Assembly: GCF_003815975.1 (NCBI RefSeq)
Contig: NZ_CP033932.1
Location: 3,453,501 to 3,517,500, forward strand
Length of the DNA: 64,000 bases
From: Chryseobacterium bernardetii
GTDB taxonomy: Bacteria > Bacteroidota > Bacteroidia > Flavobacteriales > Weeksellaceae
Reading direction: 5' to 3'
Of the stretch, positions 28,018 to 36,985 are shown piece after piece. The number at the start of each line of letters is the position of its first letter. The first letter of the stretch is position 1. Position numbers and translations under genes: made by a program. The notes beneath the pieces were generated by a model. The model saw only the letters and a program-made list of their open reading frames with translations, searched no databases and was not told the DNA's origin.

Positions 28018-29304
28018 TTATTTGTCCTTAACAACTAGTATTGGTAGTTCCTTCTCGACTTCAATAAGCTCAAGGTTATATGCAGAAAGTTCTTTTTGAA
28101 TGCTTTTCAGATCTTGAAAACTTGAGAATTTCAGATCAACTTTTCCTTGATAGCCTGTTTCATCAATTACAGGTAATGTTGTAATGTCATTGGTCGCTTC
28201 TAAGGCAGATAGTAGATAATCAAGAGTGACATTTTTGAGCATATAAGGAGATTTCAATACATTTCCAATAGATTCACCACCTTTCGATTCCATCTTATCA
28301 ATACCTGAAGTCCTTCTCAGAACTAGGCATTTAACAGTCTTCTTTTCGATGCTGGCAACGTAATTGGAATTTTCATTGACGTACCTCAGCATTCTGGGGT
28401 ATAGATTCTTTGCTTCTTCTTTTGTAACAATGTATTCGATGCTGTACAGCTTGTCAAAATTCCCACCGGTTGTAGTATTGAAATCAATAGCTTCGGGATT
28501 TTTTGTAAGATTTATCAGGCGCTTATCCGAAAATTTATCTCCGAACTCACGAAATAATTCATACGAAATACCTCTGTAAATATTCATTAAAGAAAAGTTG
28601 GTAAACTGTCTTCCGTAAACGATTTCTCCATCTCTGTGAAACCCTGAACCAAATGGAATCGCCCGGATTCTTCCTTTAGCAAAAAGATTATAGCTTACAA
28701 TACTGCTCAGTTTTTCCAATTCAAAATTCTCAGAGAGCATCAGCGGACGTTTTCTATCTATCTGAATTACCGTCTGCAAAGAAGATGTTTCATTTTTCAA
28801 TACCTCCGTAATGGTTTGTTCATTAACCTGTCCGCCATCGGTGGTATTGATTATCTTTCCGTCTTTTATCCAGACAATAAAAGGGACTGCTGTGTGAGGA
28901 AACATCTGGGTGAGTATTTTGTCATCCACTACTGATACAACATCTTTGTAACGTTGTCCATTGTTCGAGGCAAAGAATTTTTCTATTGTTGCTCGATTTT
29001 GGTTGGTAACTGCTATTATATTAATCTTATCACTGAATTTCTTTTTAAGTTCTTCCATTTCTGGAAATTTTTTCAGACAGGCACTGCACCAAGTTGCCCA
29101 AAAATCTAGGAGAATTAGTTTATTTTTATCTACGTTAAAGTTGATGGTTTTTTGTGGGTGGTTAACTGCCTGTAGAGGTTTTGTCCAGAAGCTTTCGGGA
29201 ACAGTTTCTCCGACTTTAATAGACTTGTTCTGGGCAAAGGAGTTTTCAACTGTCGCAAGAGTAAATGCAAGAGACAAGATTCCCCTGCAAAAGATATTTT
29301 TCAT
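28018..29304 (-). CDS. TlpA-like thioredoxin with C-terminal DUF3738-like domain
   Basis: A 428-residue exported protein. Residues 1-24 are a signal peptide. Residues 30-190 are a thioredoxin fold with active site WCSAC (C73, C76) and a cis-Pro loop near TAVPFIVWI. The C-terminal part (about 330-428, DYLLSALEATNDITTLPVID then ETGYQGKVDLKF) resembles the DUF3738 pattern. The first gene of the TlpA-SusC-SusD operon, it probably reduces disulfides in a cassette partner or ligand in the periplasm, with electrons from MauE. The middle segment (200-320) is unassigned. Confidence 0.82.
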   Translation of the reverse strand: MKNIFCRGILSLAFTLATVENSFAQNKSIKVGETVPESFWTKPLQAVNHPQKTINFNVDKNKLILLDFWATWCSACLKKFPEMEELKKKFSDKINIIAVTNQNRATIEKFFASNNGQRYKDVVSVVDDKILTQMFPHTAVPFIVWIKDGKIINTTDGGQVNEQTITEVLKNETSSLQTVIQIDRKRPLMLSENFELEKLSSIVSYNLFAKGRIRAIPFGSGFHRDGEIVYGRQFTNFSLMNIYRGISYELFREFGDKFSDKRLINLTKNPEAIDFNTTTGGNFDKLYSIEYIVTKEEAKNLYPRMLRYVNENSNYVASIEKKTVKCLVLRRTSGIDKMESKGGESIGNVLKSPYMLKNVTLDYLLSALEATNDITTLPVIDETGYQGKVDLKFSSFQDLKSIQKELSAYNLELIEVEKELPILVVKDK

Positions 29305-29611
29305 ACTTTTGAATAGGTTTTTAATGATAATTAATAACTACTTATGCTCTTTCCGTTCTGTCACCAAACTTTTGCGGAAAGGGCTTTTTTTTAATGATTA
29401 GTGTAAATTACTTGTGTCTTAAAATAGATTTTTAATTGTTGTTTGAAATGATATGCTTGAGAGGAGATTTCCTAGTAGGGGGAGAATCTCCTGCCCAAAC
29501 AATCATAAAAAATTAATATGAATGAAAATTATGTCCCAAGAAAGCTGTATAGCCGCAATGAGTTGTACACCTCATTGTATCGTGTCTTATGATACTGTAT
29601 TTTGAAAGCGG
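29305..29611. other. TlpA upstream region
   Basis: It contains the terminator-like hairpin above and a second stem (GGAGATT at 29463-29469 with AATCTCC at 29485-29491). Tiny frames around 29531-29605 are too short to call genes. No TAnnTTTG box is obvious for the TlpA operon. Confidence 0.4.
29346..29392 (+). terminator. Terminator-like hairpin in the TlpA upstream region
   Basis: GCTCTTTCCG (29346-29355) pairs with CGGAAAGGGC (29375-29384) and is followed by a run of eight T on the plus strand. No plus-strand gene ends here, so it may stop an antisense RNA or be relic sequence. Confidence 0.45.
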
Positions 29612-29790
29612 CTTAGATTGTAGAAATAGCGGACAGCATTGGAAATAAAACGGCGTGGAACTCTACATTATCTGCTTTTGAGGCACTGGTATACCGAGAG
29701 ACAGACAAGAGAGCCCACGCCTAGGTCGTGAGCTTAAAACTTATCCTCTTGTCTCAATTAAAAATTACCAGTTTTCAAAAGCAAGATTCT
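29612..29790. ncRNA. Candidate structured non-coding RNA
   Basis: One long nested fold is visible: TGCTTTTGA (29673-29681) with TCAAAAGCA (29775-29783), ACTGGTA (29685-29691) with TACCAGT (29766-29772), AGACAAGAG (29703-29711) with CTCTTGTCT (29746-29754), and a tip GCCCACG (29713-29719) with CGTGAGC (29727-29733, one mismatch) around a CCTAGG loop. A second stem (TGTAGA with TCTACA, about 29614-29667) lies just before it. No open frame of note overlaps. The strand is not certain. It could be a regulatory RNA, a DNA hairpin used in replication or transfer, or an RNA partner of the small HTH protein downstream. Confidence 0.5.
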
Positions 29791-29927
29791 AAGCAATAGC
29801 TTCTATTATTTTGTTGAAGTATCGCAAAGTTACATTTCTGTAACTTGTTTTACAAATATAGCAAAAATATTGGCAATTCGGATTTAAGTCCGAATTATTT
29901 AATAAAATATCACTTTTATTTGTTTAC

Positions 29928-30149
29928 ATGAAAATTGCAAATAGAAAGATTGTTGAATTTATAAGGGATAAATGGGTTATTCCTTTGAACAATAATAGTC
30001 AATTTGCAACCGAAAACAATATTGATGAGAAGACAGTAAGAAGAATTAGAGAAGATGAAACTTACCAAGTTAGTTTAATTACAATAATGAGAATATGTGA
30101 GGCTAAAAATATTAAATTATCCAAATTCTTTGAAATGATTGGACTATAA
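29928..30149 (+). CDS. Small helix-turn-helix protein
   Basis: A 73-residue protein almost entirely made of an XRE-like HTH: SQFATENNIDEKTVRRIRED, then helices ITIMRICEAKNIKLSKFFEM. It has no other domain. It sits between the folded RNA segment and a terminator, alone on its strand. It may repress the neighbouring genes or itself. Its target is unknown. Confidence 0.7.
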   Translation: MKIANRKIVEFIRDKWVIPLNNNSQFATENNIDEKTVRRIREDETYQVSLITIMRICEAKNIKLSKFFEMIGL

Positions 30150-30164
30150 AAAGAAAAAATAATT

Positions 30165-30192
30165 AAAATCCTAGCGAGAGTTGGGATTTTTC
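30165..30192 (+). terminator. Terminator after the small HTH gene
   Basis: A nine-pair stem (AAAATCCTA with TTGGGATTTT, one wobble) followed by T residues lies 16 bases after the stop codon at 30149. Confidence 0.65.
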
Positions 30193-30761
30193 GTAAACAT
30201 ACCGACAGAATTATTTGTTGAGATTTGAGAGACAGTTGTAATTTTATGCCCGTGATAGGTGGACAATTCATTAATAATTGAAGAAAAAGAATATAATAGA
30301 GTAATATTTTTTACAAATGTCAATAAATTATAGGGAAAATGACCTCTTTAGAATAATTTCTTTTAATGTAAATATACATAATTGAAATGTTTCTCATTTA
30401 ATTTAAGTTTCATGGTTATTAGTTTTAGTCCCGATTTATTTGAGGATTATTTTTAGAAATTATCTAAAAATAATATTAAATAAGTATATGAAGAAATAAT
30501 TCTGGCTAATCTGCATCATAAAGTCTTTTTGTAGAATTGTAACAATTACAACGCTGTTGCTTTCAAAATCTCAAAATTCCGCTATAAAAATGACATATTC
30601 TAATGAGTGTTAAACTATATATAATTGTAGAAAAGAATCAATAAATTCTTCTTCAGATATATAAATATTTTATTCTTTAATGCCTTCGACATTCTGACTA
30701 TGCACAAACTAATATTAACATATTAGAATTTTGTATATTTAGAGAAACTATTAGATATTCC
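30193..30761. other. Gap upstream of broken HEPN-like gene
   Basis: AT-rich with no gene I can support. A possible -7-like TATATTTA lies near 30733. Confidence 0.35.
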
Positions 30762-31427
30762 ATGATTATTTCAATTCAACTTTTAAAAAAGAGAATCAAT
30801 GAACTAACCTTTGAAGAAATGGCTTTCGTTCATCTTTCGACGAACAATTCTCTAATATTTGTTAAAGATTATCAACTCCGCTCCACATTGTCATTCATAT
30901 ATCAAAATATTTGTCATGCTTTGGTAAACGAAACAATTAAACAACTGATGCCTTATCTGTCATTATGCGCTGTTTTAGATCAATTGGGTATTTGCTATGA
31001 TAGAAAAGACAAAATTAAGCCTCGATATTCTAACGGTATCAAAAGGGTTTTAGTAAATTTTTCAGAACTCGCAGAAGATGATTAATTAATGTTCTTTATG
31101 CATTAAGAAATGGACTCTTACATAATTTAAGTTTAACATCTTTCGACAAATACAAAAATAAATGTTACAAATTCCGGTACAACAGTGAAATCTAAGATAT
31201 ATGTCAAGATGCTGAAGTTGAATGGAATGGTAATTAAGTAATATTAGACACTGACCCCAGAGAAATATACAACTCACATAAATGTCGAGAAATTACAAGC
31301 ATTAGTGTTTGGAAGTATTGATAAAGCAAATGATCTTAATCAAAATTCTTTACTGGAATTAAAACTTGAAGGAGGTCTTCGTCAACTTTACTTTGATTAC
31401 GTTCGTGCTGTTCGAATTGAATTATAA
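30762..31427 (+). pseudogene. Broken HEPN-like gene
   Basis: The first 107 codons are intact (MIISIQLLKKRINELTFEEM onward), stopping at 31085. Directly afterwards another frame reads NVLYALRNGLLHNLSLTS, with an Arg-x4-His pattern (RNGLLH) like HEPN ribonucleases. The original frame returns at about 31255-31427 (KANDLNQNSLLELKLEGGLR, ending RAVRIEL). At least one frameshift and several stops separate these parts. It appears to be a decayed protein of about 220 residues. The HEPN call rests on a single motif. Confidence 0.5.
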
Positions 31428-31548
31428 TAAATATTGTAATGTATTTATTTCATCAAATTTTCTCTAATTAAAAAGTAATAAATACCCATCATATTTATTG
31501 TAATTAATGACTAAAAACAAAGTAATATTAACACAAAACATTGTATAA

Positions 31549-32610
31549 ATGAAATATTATAAATCAGTGATTTTCACTAAAACAAAACTTGAAGGCTTTT
31601 TTAGATATACAGATGAATTTCAGATTTATCCTTTACGGCATGATGCTCTCGAAAATGTGAAAAGATATAAACATTATCCTGTCATTATAGAATTTAAGAT
31701 TGAAGAAAAAGAATGGGTGACACCAAAAAGTGACTTCTCCTTTGCTGGAGATTTATATAATAAAGATGCACATGAGCTTTTAGCGACTGCAATGACAAAA
31801 TTAGACAGAATTATTAATTTGATAAATTTATTTAGCACAAACTTATTTTTTAGATATGAAGATACTGACGGATTTTGGACTATTCCAGCTACTTCAGAAA
31901 AATCAGAAGAACAAATAAGATCAATAGAACATTCTGATTTTTTATATAAATTATTTTTTATCAAAGATTTCACCTATCAGTGCTTAATTGATGGTTTGAC
32001 AGAAAACATTGAAAGTAATTTTAATCAAATAGAGTATGTTGATCACAATATTTACTATTCTCAGGATCCAAACTATGATTACAACACTTTAACACCTATA
32101 AAATTTCCAAATTTTATATTCTATGGACTAAACGGATATTTCGCATTATCCGAAATCGAAAAAAAAGTTATTGATACTACTATTAAGTTTGCTAGTATCT
32201 GTATGAAAAATTTGGAACGAGAAACAACTATTGGGATTTTATCAGCATTCACCTCAATTGAGAGCTTGATGAATCATTATTATAAAGATTTTAAGCCCGA
32301 AAATTGTAAGGAATGCGGACAATCCAGATATTCTATATCTCGAAGGTATACAGAGTTTTTGCTGAATTTTGTTGGCGAAAGTGACGAGTTAAAAAAAGAG
32401 TATAAAAGACTTTATTCATTTAGATCCAAAATTGTGCATACCGGATTCAGTTTCATTACAGAAAATTTATGGCATGAACTCGATGAAGAACAAAGTGATG
32501 AAGAAGTAATAAAAAAATTGCAAATAATGATGATCAATAAAAAACTAATTATTAATTATCTAGCTCTTACAGTATTAGGAAAGAGAGATAAACACTATGT
32601 TCAAGAGTAG
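31549..32610 (+). CDS. HEPN-like protein (ApeA-type C-terminus)
   Basis: A 353-residue cytoplasmic protein. The N-terminal 200 residues are mixed alpha/beta without known motifs. The C-terminal half is helical: LSAFTSIESLMNHYY, a half zinc knuckle C253-x2-C256 (NCKECGQSR), and YKRLYSFRSKIVHTG, whose R292-x4-H297 fits the HEPN RNase motif and closely resembles ApeA-like anti-phage proteins. HEPN proteins usually cut RNA to abort infection. It has its own gap upstream and precedes the two nuclease-like genes by 74 bases. Activity is inferred. Confidence 0.7.
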   Translation: MKYYKSVIFTKTKLEGFFRYTDEFQIYPLRHDALENVKRYKHYPVIIEFKIEEKEWVTPKSDFSFAGDLYNKDAHELLATAMTKLDRIINLINLFSTNLFFRYEDTDGFWTIPATSEKSEEQIRSIEHSDFLYKLFFIKDFTYQCLIDGLTENIESNFNQIEYVDHNIYYSQDPNYDYNTLTPIKFPNFIFYGLNGYFALSEIEKKVIDTTIKFASICMKNLERETTIGILSAFTSIESLMNHYYKDFKPENCKECGQSRYSISRRYTEFLLNFVGESDELKKEYKRLYSFRSKIVHTGFSFITENLWHELDEEQSDEEVIKKLQIMMINKKLIINYLALTVLGKRDKHYVQE

Positions 32611-32684
32611 AATTTATAGTCATCACTAGTAATTAGGAAAAAAAGTTATAAAATTTCGTATAAGTTTAATCAAAAAAAAACAAA

Positions 32685-34397
32685 ATGGCAGATCTTGATA
32701 CAAGGATGAATTTTAAAACAATTATTGATTATAAAGAAATTTATGGGGAATCAAAAGATATTTTATTTGCTGAAAGTTTAATTAAAGGAATACCATCAGT
32801 AACTCTGTTAAAATATATCTCTGGATTCAATATCAAGTTATATCTGAGTGATACAGGAACTGAATCACACCTTATTCAGCTTCAATTACTGAACAAGGTG
32901 CTTATCAAAGCTGGTAAACCAACATTAGAAAAATTTGATGAAGTAATAAAAAAACACATTGATAGACAAGAGTGGCCAATTGTTTTATGGCGTTATTCAA
33001 ACCTCCTCTTTTATGAATTAATATTTAAAAATTATAATACACTTCCTGATAAAGATTTCAGTAAAGAGCAGGCTAAAGATTTTTTGGACGCATATTTAAT
33101 ATTAAATAGTGTAACAAGCAATAGATTTAATATTACATCTGACGAAATTCAAGATGCTGTTTCGAAAGAAGAGATCGAAAGTATTTTTCTTCCACATTTT
33201 ATATATCAAAAAGACTATGCATCAACAACTGAGTTTTCAAATCAAATTACAAGATGTTTCAAATTGTTTGAATTCTTGGAAAATTCAGAAAAATTTAAAG
33301 ATTTTACTAAAGAATATTATAAATATCTCCATATAAAGGACAGTAAAGATCTCATTTATAATCTGCTGACAATATTTGGACAAGTTGGAATTAATAGTCC
33401 AATTGCAATGCGAAAACAAATCATACCATTAAGTAATTTGATACCTTCATTAGCTGTAGATTACATTCAAGGTTTAACAATTAACGACACAATTTCAGCA
33501 TATAAAACTGACAATAGCTTTAGAACTTTACGAAATAAAATGCTATATGAATATAAAAATTATACATATTTATTACTTGATATTAATTTTCTAATCGATC
33601 AATTATATAAGGCACAGATTTTTTCTTTTAAATCTTTTATAGAAAAGAATGGTTATAAAGGCAACTTTTTATCAGTAAAAGGCAAAGAATTTATGGAAGA
33701 TATATACTTCCGGCTGATAATGGAGAAATGCTTTCCTAATTACATTCGTAAGTCAGGAAATGATGCAAAAAAAAATGACGGCAATGAGCTTTGCGACTTC
33801 TACTTAAGAAAAGGAAACGAAATTATTTTAATTGAATTTAAAGACATACTTTTAAATGGTGACCTAAAAGAAAAATCAGATAAAGACGCCCTTTACTCAG
33901 CGCTTGACAGAAAGTTTTTTGAAAATCAAAACAATGATCCTAAAGGTATTAAGCAGCTATACAATGCTATAAAATATATTGAGAAAAACACAGTAAATTT
34001 TGATTATTTATTTGAAAATGGTAAACCAAATATTTATCCCATTGTAGTTTACACTGATTCATCATTTGGGTATGAGGGTATAAATAAAATACTAAAGCAA
34101 AAATTGAATCAATTAATGAGTTCTGAAAGTTTTGAAAAAATAATTGTGAAAGAAGTTACTTTCATCAATCTTAGTTACTTTGAACTACATGAGGATCTTT
34201 TAAAACAAGGCATTATAGACCTTCAAGACTATGTAGAAGAATATCATAAGCATACAAAAAACGAAAAATATAGTACAACTCCATTTGAGGTGTTCAGCAG
34301 ATTCTATTTCAGACAAGTCAAAGAACAGGTATCGGGCAACACCTCGTTTATGCTAGAAATATTAAAGCAAATTTTTCCATCAGAGATAAACAATTAG
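32685..34397 (+). CDS. PD-(D/E)XK nuclease-like protein A
   Basis: A 570-residue protein I cannot assign to a named family. The first 330 residues look alpha-helical. Residues 335-390 carry a PD-(D/E)XK core: E338 in KEFMEDIYFRL, then D371, E384 and K386 in CDFYLRKGNEIILIEFKD. The segment after (420-500) has TYPIVVYTD-like strands. The same core with the same Asp-Glu spacing recurs in the next gene, which has similar length and layout, so the two are paralogues. No helicase or methylase accompanies them. A DNA-cutting defence role is inferred from the motif and the island setting. Confidence 0.65.
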   Translation: MADLDTRMNFKTIIDYKEIYGESKDILFAESLIKGIPSVTLLKYISGFNIKLYLSDTGTESHLIQLQLLNKVLIKAGKPTLEKFDEVIKKHIDRQEWPIVLWRYSNLLFYELIFKNYNTLPDKDFSKEQAKDFLDAYLILNSVTSNRFNITSDEIQDAVSKEEIESIFLPHFIYQKDYASTTEFSNQITRCFKLFEFLENSEKFKDFTKEYYKYLHIKDSKDLIYNLLTIFGQVGINSPIAMRKQIIPLSNLIPSLAVDYIQGLTINDTISAYKTDNSFRTLRNKMLYEYKNYTYLLLDINFLIDQLYKAQIFSFKSFIEKNGYKGNFLSVKGKEFMEDIYFRLIMEKCFPNYIRKSGNDAKKNDGNELCDFYLRKGNEIILIEFKDILLNGDLKEKSDKDALYSALDRKFFENQNNDPKGIKQLYNAIKYIEKNTVNFDYLFENGKPNIYPIVVYTDSSFGYEGINKILKQKLNQLMSSESFEKIIVKEVTFINLSYFELHEDLLKQGIIDLQDYVEEYHKHTKNEKYSTTPFEVFSRFYFRQVKEQVSGNTSFMLEILKQIFPSEINN

Positions 34398-34438
34398 CAA
34401 ATTTTAAGTGTATTAACATTATATAACTAAATTCATTT

Positions 34439-36175
34439 ATGTTCGGACATCTGATTAAATATTCTGAAGCTTACTTAGATAAATTACCTGAAAATCTGCT
34501 AGATCTGATAAAGGGCATTCCTAAGGTGGAATTAATAGCTACAATTGTCGCAATCAATTCAAAAATCAATCCGGTCACCAGTTCTTATATTGATGACTCA
34601 AGAAAAACGCAGATAGAATGTATCAGGATACTATTTTTAGATACTAAAAATCATCTAACAAATTCAAACTGTTTATTTTTCATTGAAAACTATCTTCGTA
34701 CTCCAAAAAATAATATATTATTTTCAAGGGTTACCTGTTTATATGCCCTGCAAGAAATTTTATCAATTGATGATTTCGTCCTATCTGCACCAGAATATAC
34801 AATAGAAAATCGCGAGTATATTTTTAAATTTCTATTAGCTGTCAACGAGAGGATTTTGTTATTTGATAAAGAATATCTTTCCGCAGGCTATGAGGAGCTC
34901 GGAGATAGATTTTATGAATATTTTATGTTCAAAGAATTACCTCATAATCAATATTATCATAGTCTTAATTCAATCAATTTTTCACATAAATCGTATTCAT
35001 TTTTAAAAACATTAGAAAATGACGAAGATTTTGGTTATCACTTTAAAAAGTATTTAACCAAAACATTTCATGTTTCTTCATTATTGGATTTCTTCAAATT
35101 TATAATGTATACATATTTCAAAAGTTTTGATGAAAAACTACAATTGAATTACATTAATATTATGAAAACTGAAGTGTCAACTGTTAAGATTCTTGATGCC
35201 TTTAGCAAAGTAAATGATTTTGAAAAGCCAGATATAAATGATCTTAAAATTTTTGAATTTTTAAGTATTAAAAAAAGTCCTTTATTTAAAGGTATTGATG
35301 AAATCCACAAAGACTTGATTACATATTTGATTTTAGATAACAAAATATTCTTAGAAAAAACTTATTCGCTATTCATTAATGATTTTTGGTTTGATTATTT
35401 AAAACCTAATCAAATTTGCAACAGAACAGACTGGGGAAACTTTGTTGGTAATAATTTCTTTGAACCATTTATCGAAGAAATTTTTAAAGAAGCATTTAAA
35501 AATAATAAAAAAATTGTATTCAAGTGTACTGATGAATTAAAATTAAAGATCGACGGGAGAACAGAAGTTGAGTATGCGGATTATTACATAAGGCAAAACA
35601 ACAAAATCATTCTCGCGGAGGCTAAAAGTAATTATCTACCGGTAATTAATGGTTACAAAACTGTGAAGACGAAAGATGATTTTGACAAAATAGATTTTGA
35701 TAAATTTTATAAAGATTATGGTTTAACACAGTTAGCTAAAAAAACAATTAAATATTTTCATCAGTATAAATTTTTTTTAAATGACAACTCTTTTGATTTT
35801 TATAAAAAAGTAGAACTTTTTCCAACTTTGATTGTAAATGATGTCATATTTAGTTCTGGATCTGCTTCAATGGCATTCAAGAAAAAATTTGAAAAGATGT
35901 TAGAAGATGAGAAAATTGAGATGGATAATGACGTTCAAAAAATCAATCCTTTAACGATTATTAATGTATCTGATTTGCAAAATATTCAAAATTCACTAAA
36001 ATGTAAGAAACAAAACATTTTTAATATTTTTAGACATTATCATTCAATCTCGAGTCTAGAGGCTATTGCAAGAACCGGTAATACAAGCTTGGGTCTATTA
36101 ACTGTAGAACATTCCATAAATAAGTTAATTAAAGATAATTTAGTTGCAAATAAAAAATTAGATTGGTTAAAATAA
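34439..36175 (+). CDS. PD-(D/E)XK nuclease-like protein B (paralogue of A)
   Basis: A 578-residue protein with a helical N-terminal region (1-330) and a nuclease-like core: acidic helix FFEPFIEEIFKEAF (340-353), D381, E394 and K396 in ADYYIRQNNKIILAEAKS. This mirrors protein A (D-x12-E-x-K in both). After the core, FPTLIVNDVIF resembles the matching strand in A. The C-terminus (530-578) reads like a winged helix (SSLEAIARTGNTSLGLLTVE). It begins 41 bases after A, so the pair is probably co-expressed. They may form a heterodimer, and the target is unknown. Confidence 0.65.
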   Translation: MFGHLIKYSEAYLDKLPENLLDLIKGIPKVELIATIVAINSKINPVTSSYIDDSRKTQIECIRILFLDTKNHLTNSNCLFFIENYLRTPKNNILFSRVTCLYALQEILSIDDFVLSAPEYTIENREYIFKFLLAVNERILLFDKEYLSAGYEELGDRFYEYFMFKELPHNQYYHSLNSINFSHKSYSFLKTLENDEDFGYHFKKYLTKTFHVSSLLDFFKFIMYTYFKSFDEKLQLNYINIMKTEVSTVKILDAFSKVNDFEKPDINDLKIFEFLSIKKSPLFKGIDEIHKDLITYLILDNKIFLEKTYSLFINDFWFDYLKPNQICNRTDWGNFVGNNFFEPFIEEIFKEAFKNNKKIVFKCTDELKLKIDGRTEVEYADYYIRQNNKIILAEAKSNYLPVINGYKTVKTKDDFDKIDFDKFYKDYGLTQLAKKTIKYFHQYKFFLNDNSFDFYKKVELFPTLIVNDVIFSSGSASMAFKKKFEKMLEDEKIEMDNDVQKINPLTIINVSDLQNIQNSLKCKKQNIFNIFRHYHSISSLEAIARTGNTSLGLLTVEHSINKLIKDNLVANKKLDWLK

Positions 36176-36227
36176 CTGTTTTGATAGTAAAATTTAGTAT
36201 ACCTATTATAAAATTAAATAATAAACG

Positions 36228-36872
36228 ATGCCATATTATATTCACAAATATCTACCTTCTGAAAATCAAGATATGATTCATGGTGAGAGAATTGTGGAAA
36301 CTCAATCTCAACTACCATTAGAGAGTACAGAATTTGAAGGTCCATTTAAAACTCTTAAGGAAATAAGATCTAACTCGAATATCTATCAAAATTTACTTAA
36401 GAATAATCCAAAAAGAGCTCAAAAAATGTTCGAAGAAAAATTCATTGTGAAAGCAGAGAACATTATTATTTTTCCTGATTTAAAAGATAATATTTTTATG
36501 AATTTCATCTATAAAATAATGCAACACTCTTCAAATGGAAAATTTACATCAAACAATGTTTCTGGTATTCATTTACTATCTGACAGAGTAAGAATTATAG
36601 AGGTTATTGCAGAAAATAAAACATTAGGAATTAAGAAATGTATTATCGAAGCTTTTAATGAGAGAACAGAAAAATGGATAAAAAAATCTGAACCGTCAAG
36701 TTTTTTTCCAGAAAACTGGAGCTTACAAAAGCTTATTAATGAATGTTTTATTGCATTTACAAACAAAATTCAAATAGATCAACATACATTTCGAGGAAAA
36801 ACAAGTGATAATATTGAAATTGAGTTTATAATAAAAAATTCCGAGTTGAAAACCTTATATCCAATAGTATAA
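36228..36872 (+). CDS. EndoU-like nuclease, stand-alone
   Basis: A 214-residue protein whose second half fits the bacterial EndoU fold: SGIHLLSDRVRIIEVIAE with candidate catalytic H115, then IIEAFNERTEKWIKK, FFPENWSLQKL (159-169), FRGKTSDNIEIEF and a terminal LKTLYP. EndoU enzymes cleave RNA, and in bacteria they are best known as C-terminal toxins of polymorphic toxin proteins. Here there is no secretion leader and no long delivery region; the first 90 residues are of unknown type. It starts 52 bases after nuclease-like protein B. An intracellular RNase effector is the simplest reading. Confidence 0.6.
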   Translation: MPYYIHKYLPSENQDMIHGERIVETQSQLPLESTEFEGPFKTLKEIRSNSNIYQNLLKNNPKRAQKMFEEKFIVKAENIIIFPDLKDNIFMNFIYKIMQHSSNGKFTSNNVSGIHLLSDRVRIIEVIAENKTLGIKKCIIEAFNERTEKWIKKSEPSSFFPENWSLQKLINECFIAFTNKIQIDQHTFRGKTSDNIEIEFIIKNSELKTLYPIV

Positions 36873-36985
36873 AAATCACTGTAATTCAGCTATAATCCAA
36901 CATACTAAATTTAAAAAGAATCAAAATTTTTGACGACTATAAGTTTTTACAATTGCTTAATTTAGCCATCAAATTATAAATAACT

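Noticed and set aside
29531..29605. A 24-residue frame with three Cys upstream of the TlpA gene
   Set aside because: It is too short, has no leader or good ribosome site, and competing short frames occur on both strands.
29612..29790. Retron msr-msd or CRISPR-type RNA
   Set aside because: No reverse transcriptase, no repeat-spacer pattern and no cas gene lie in the window.
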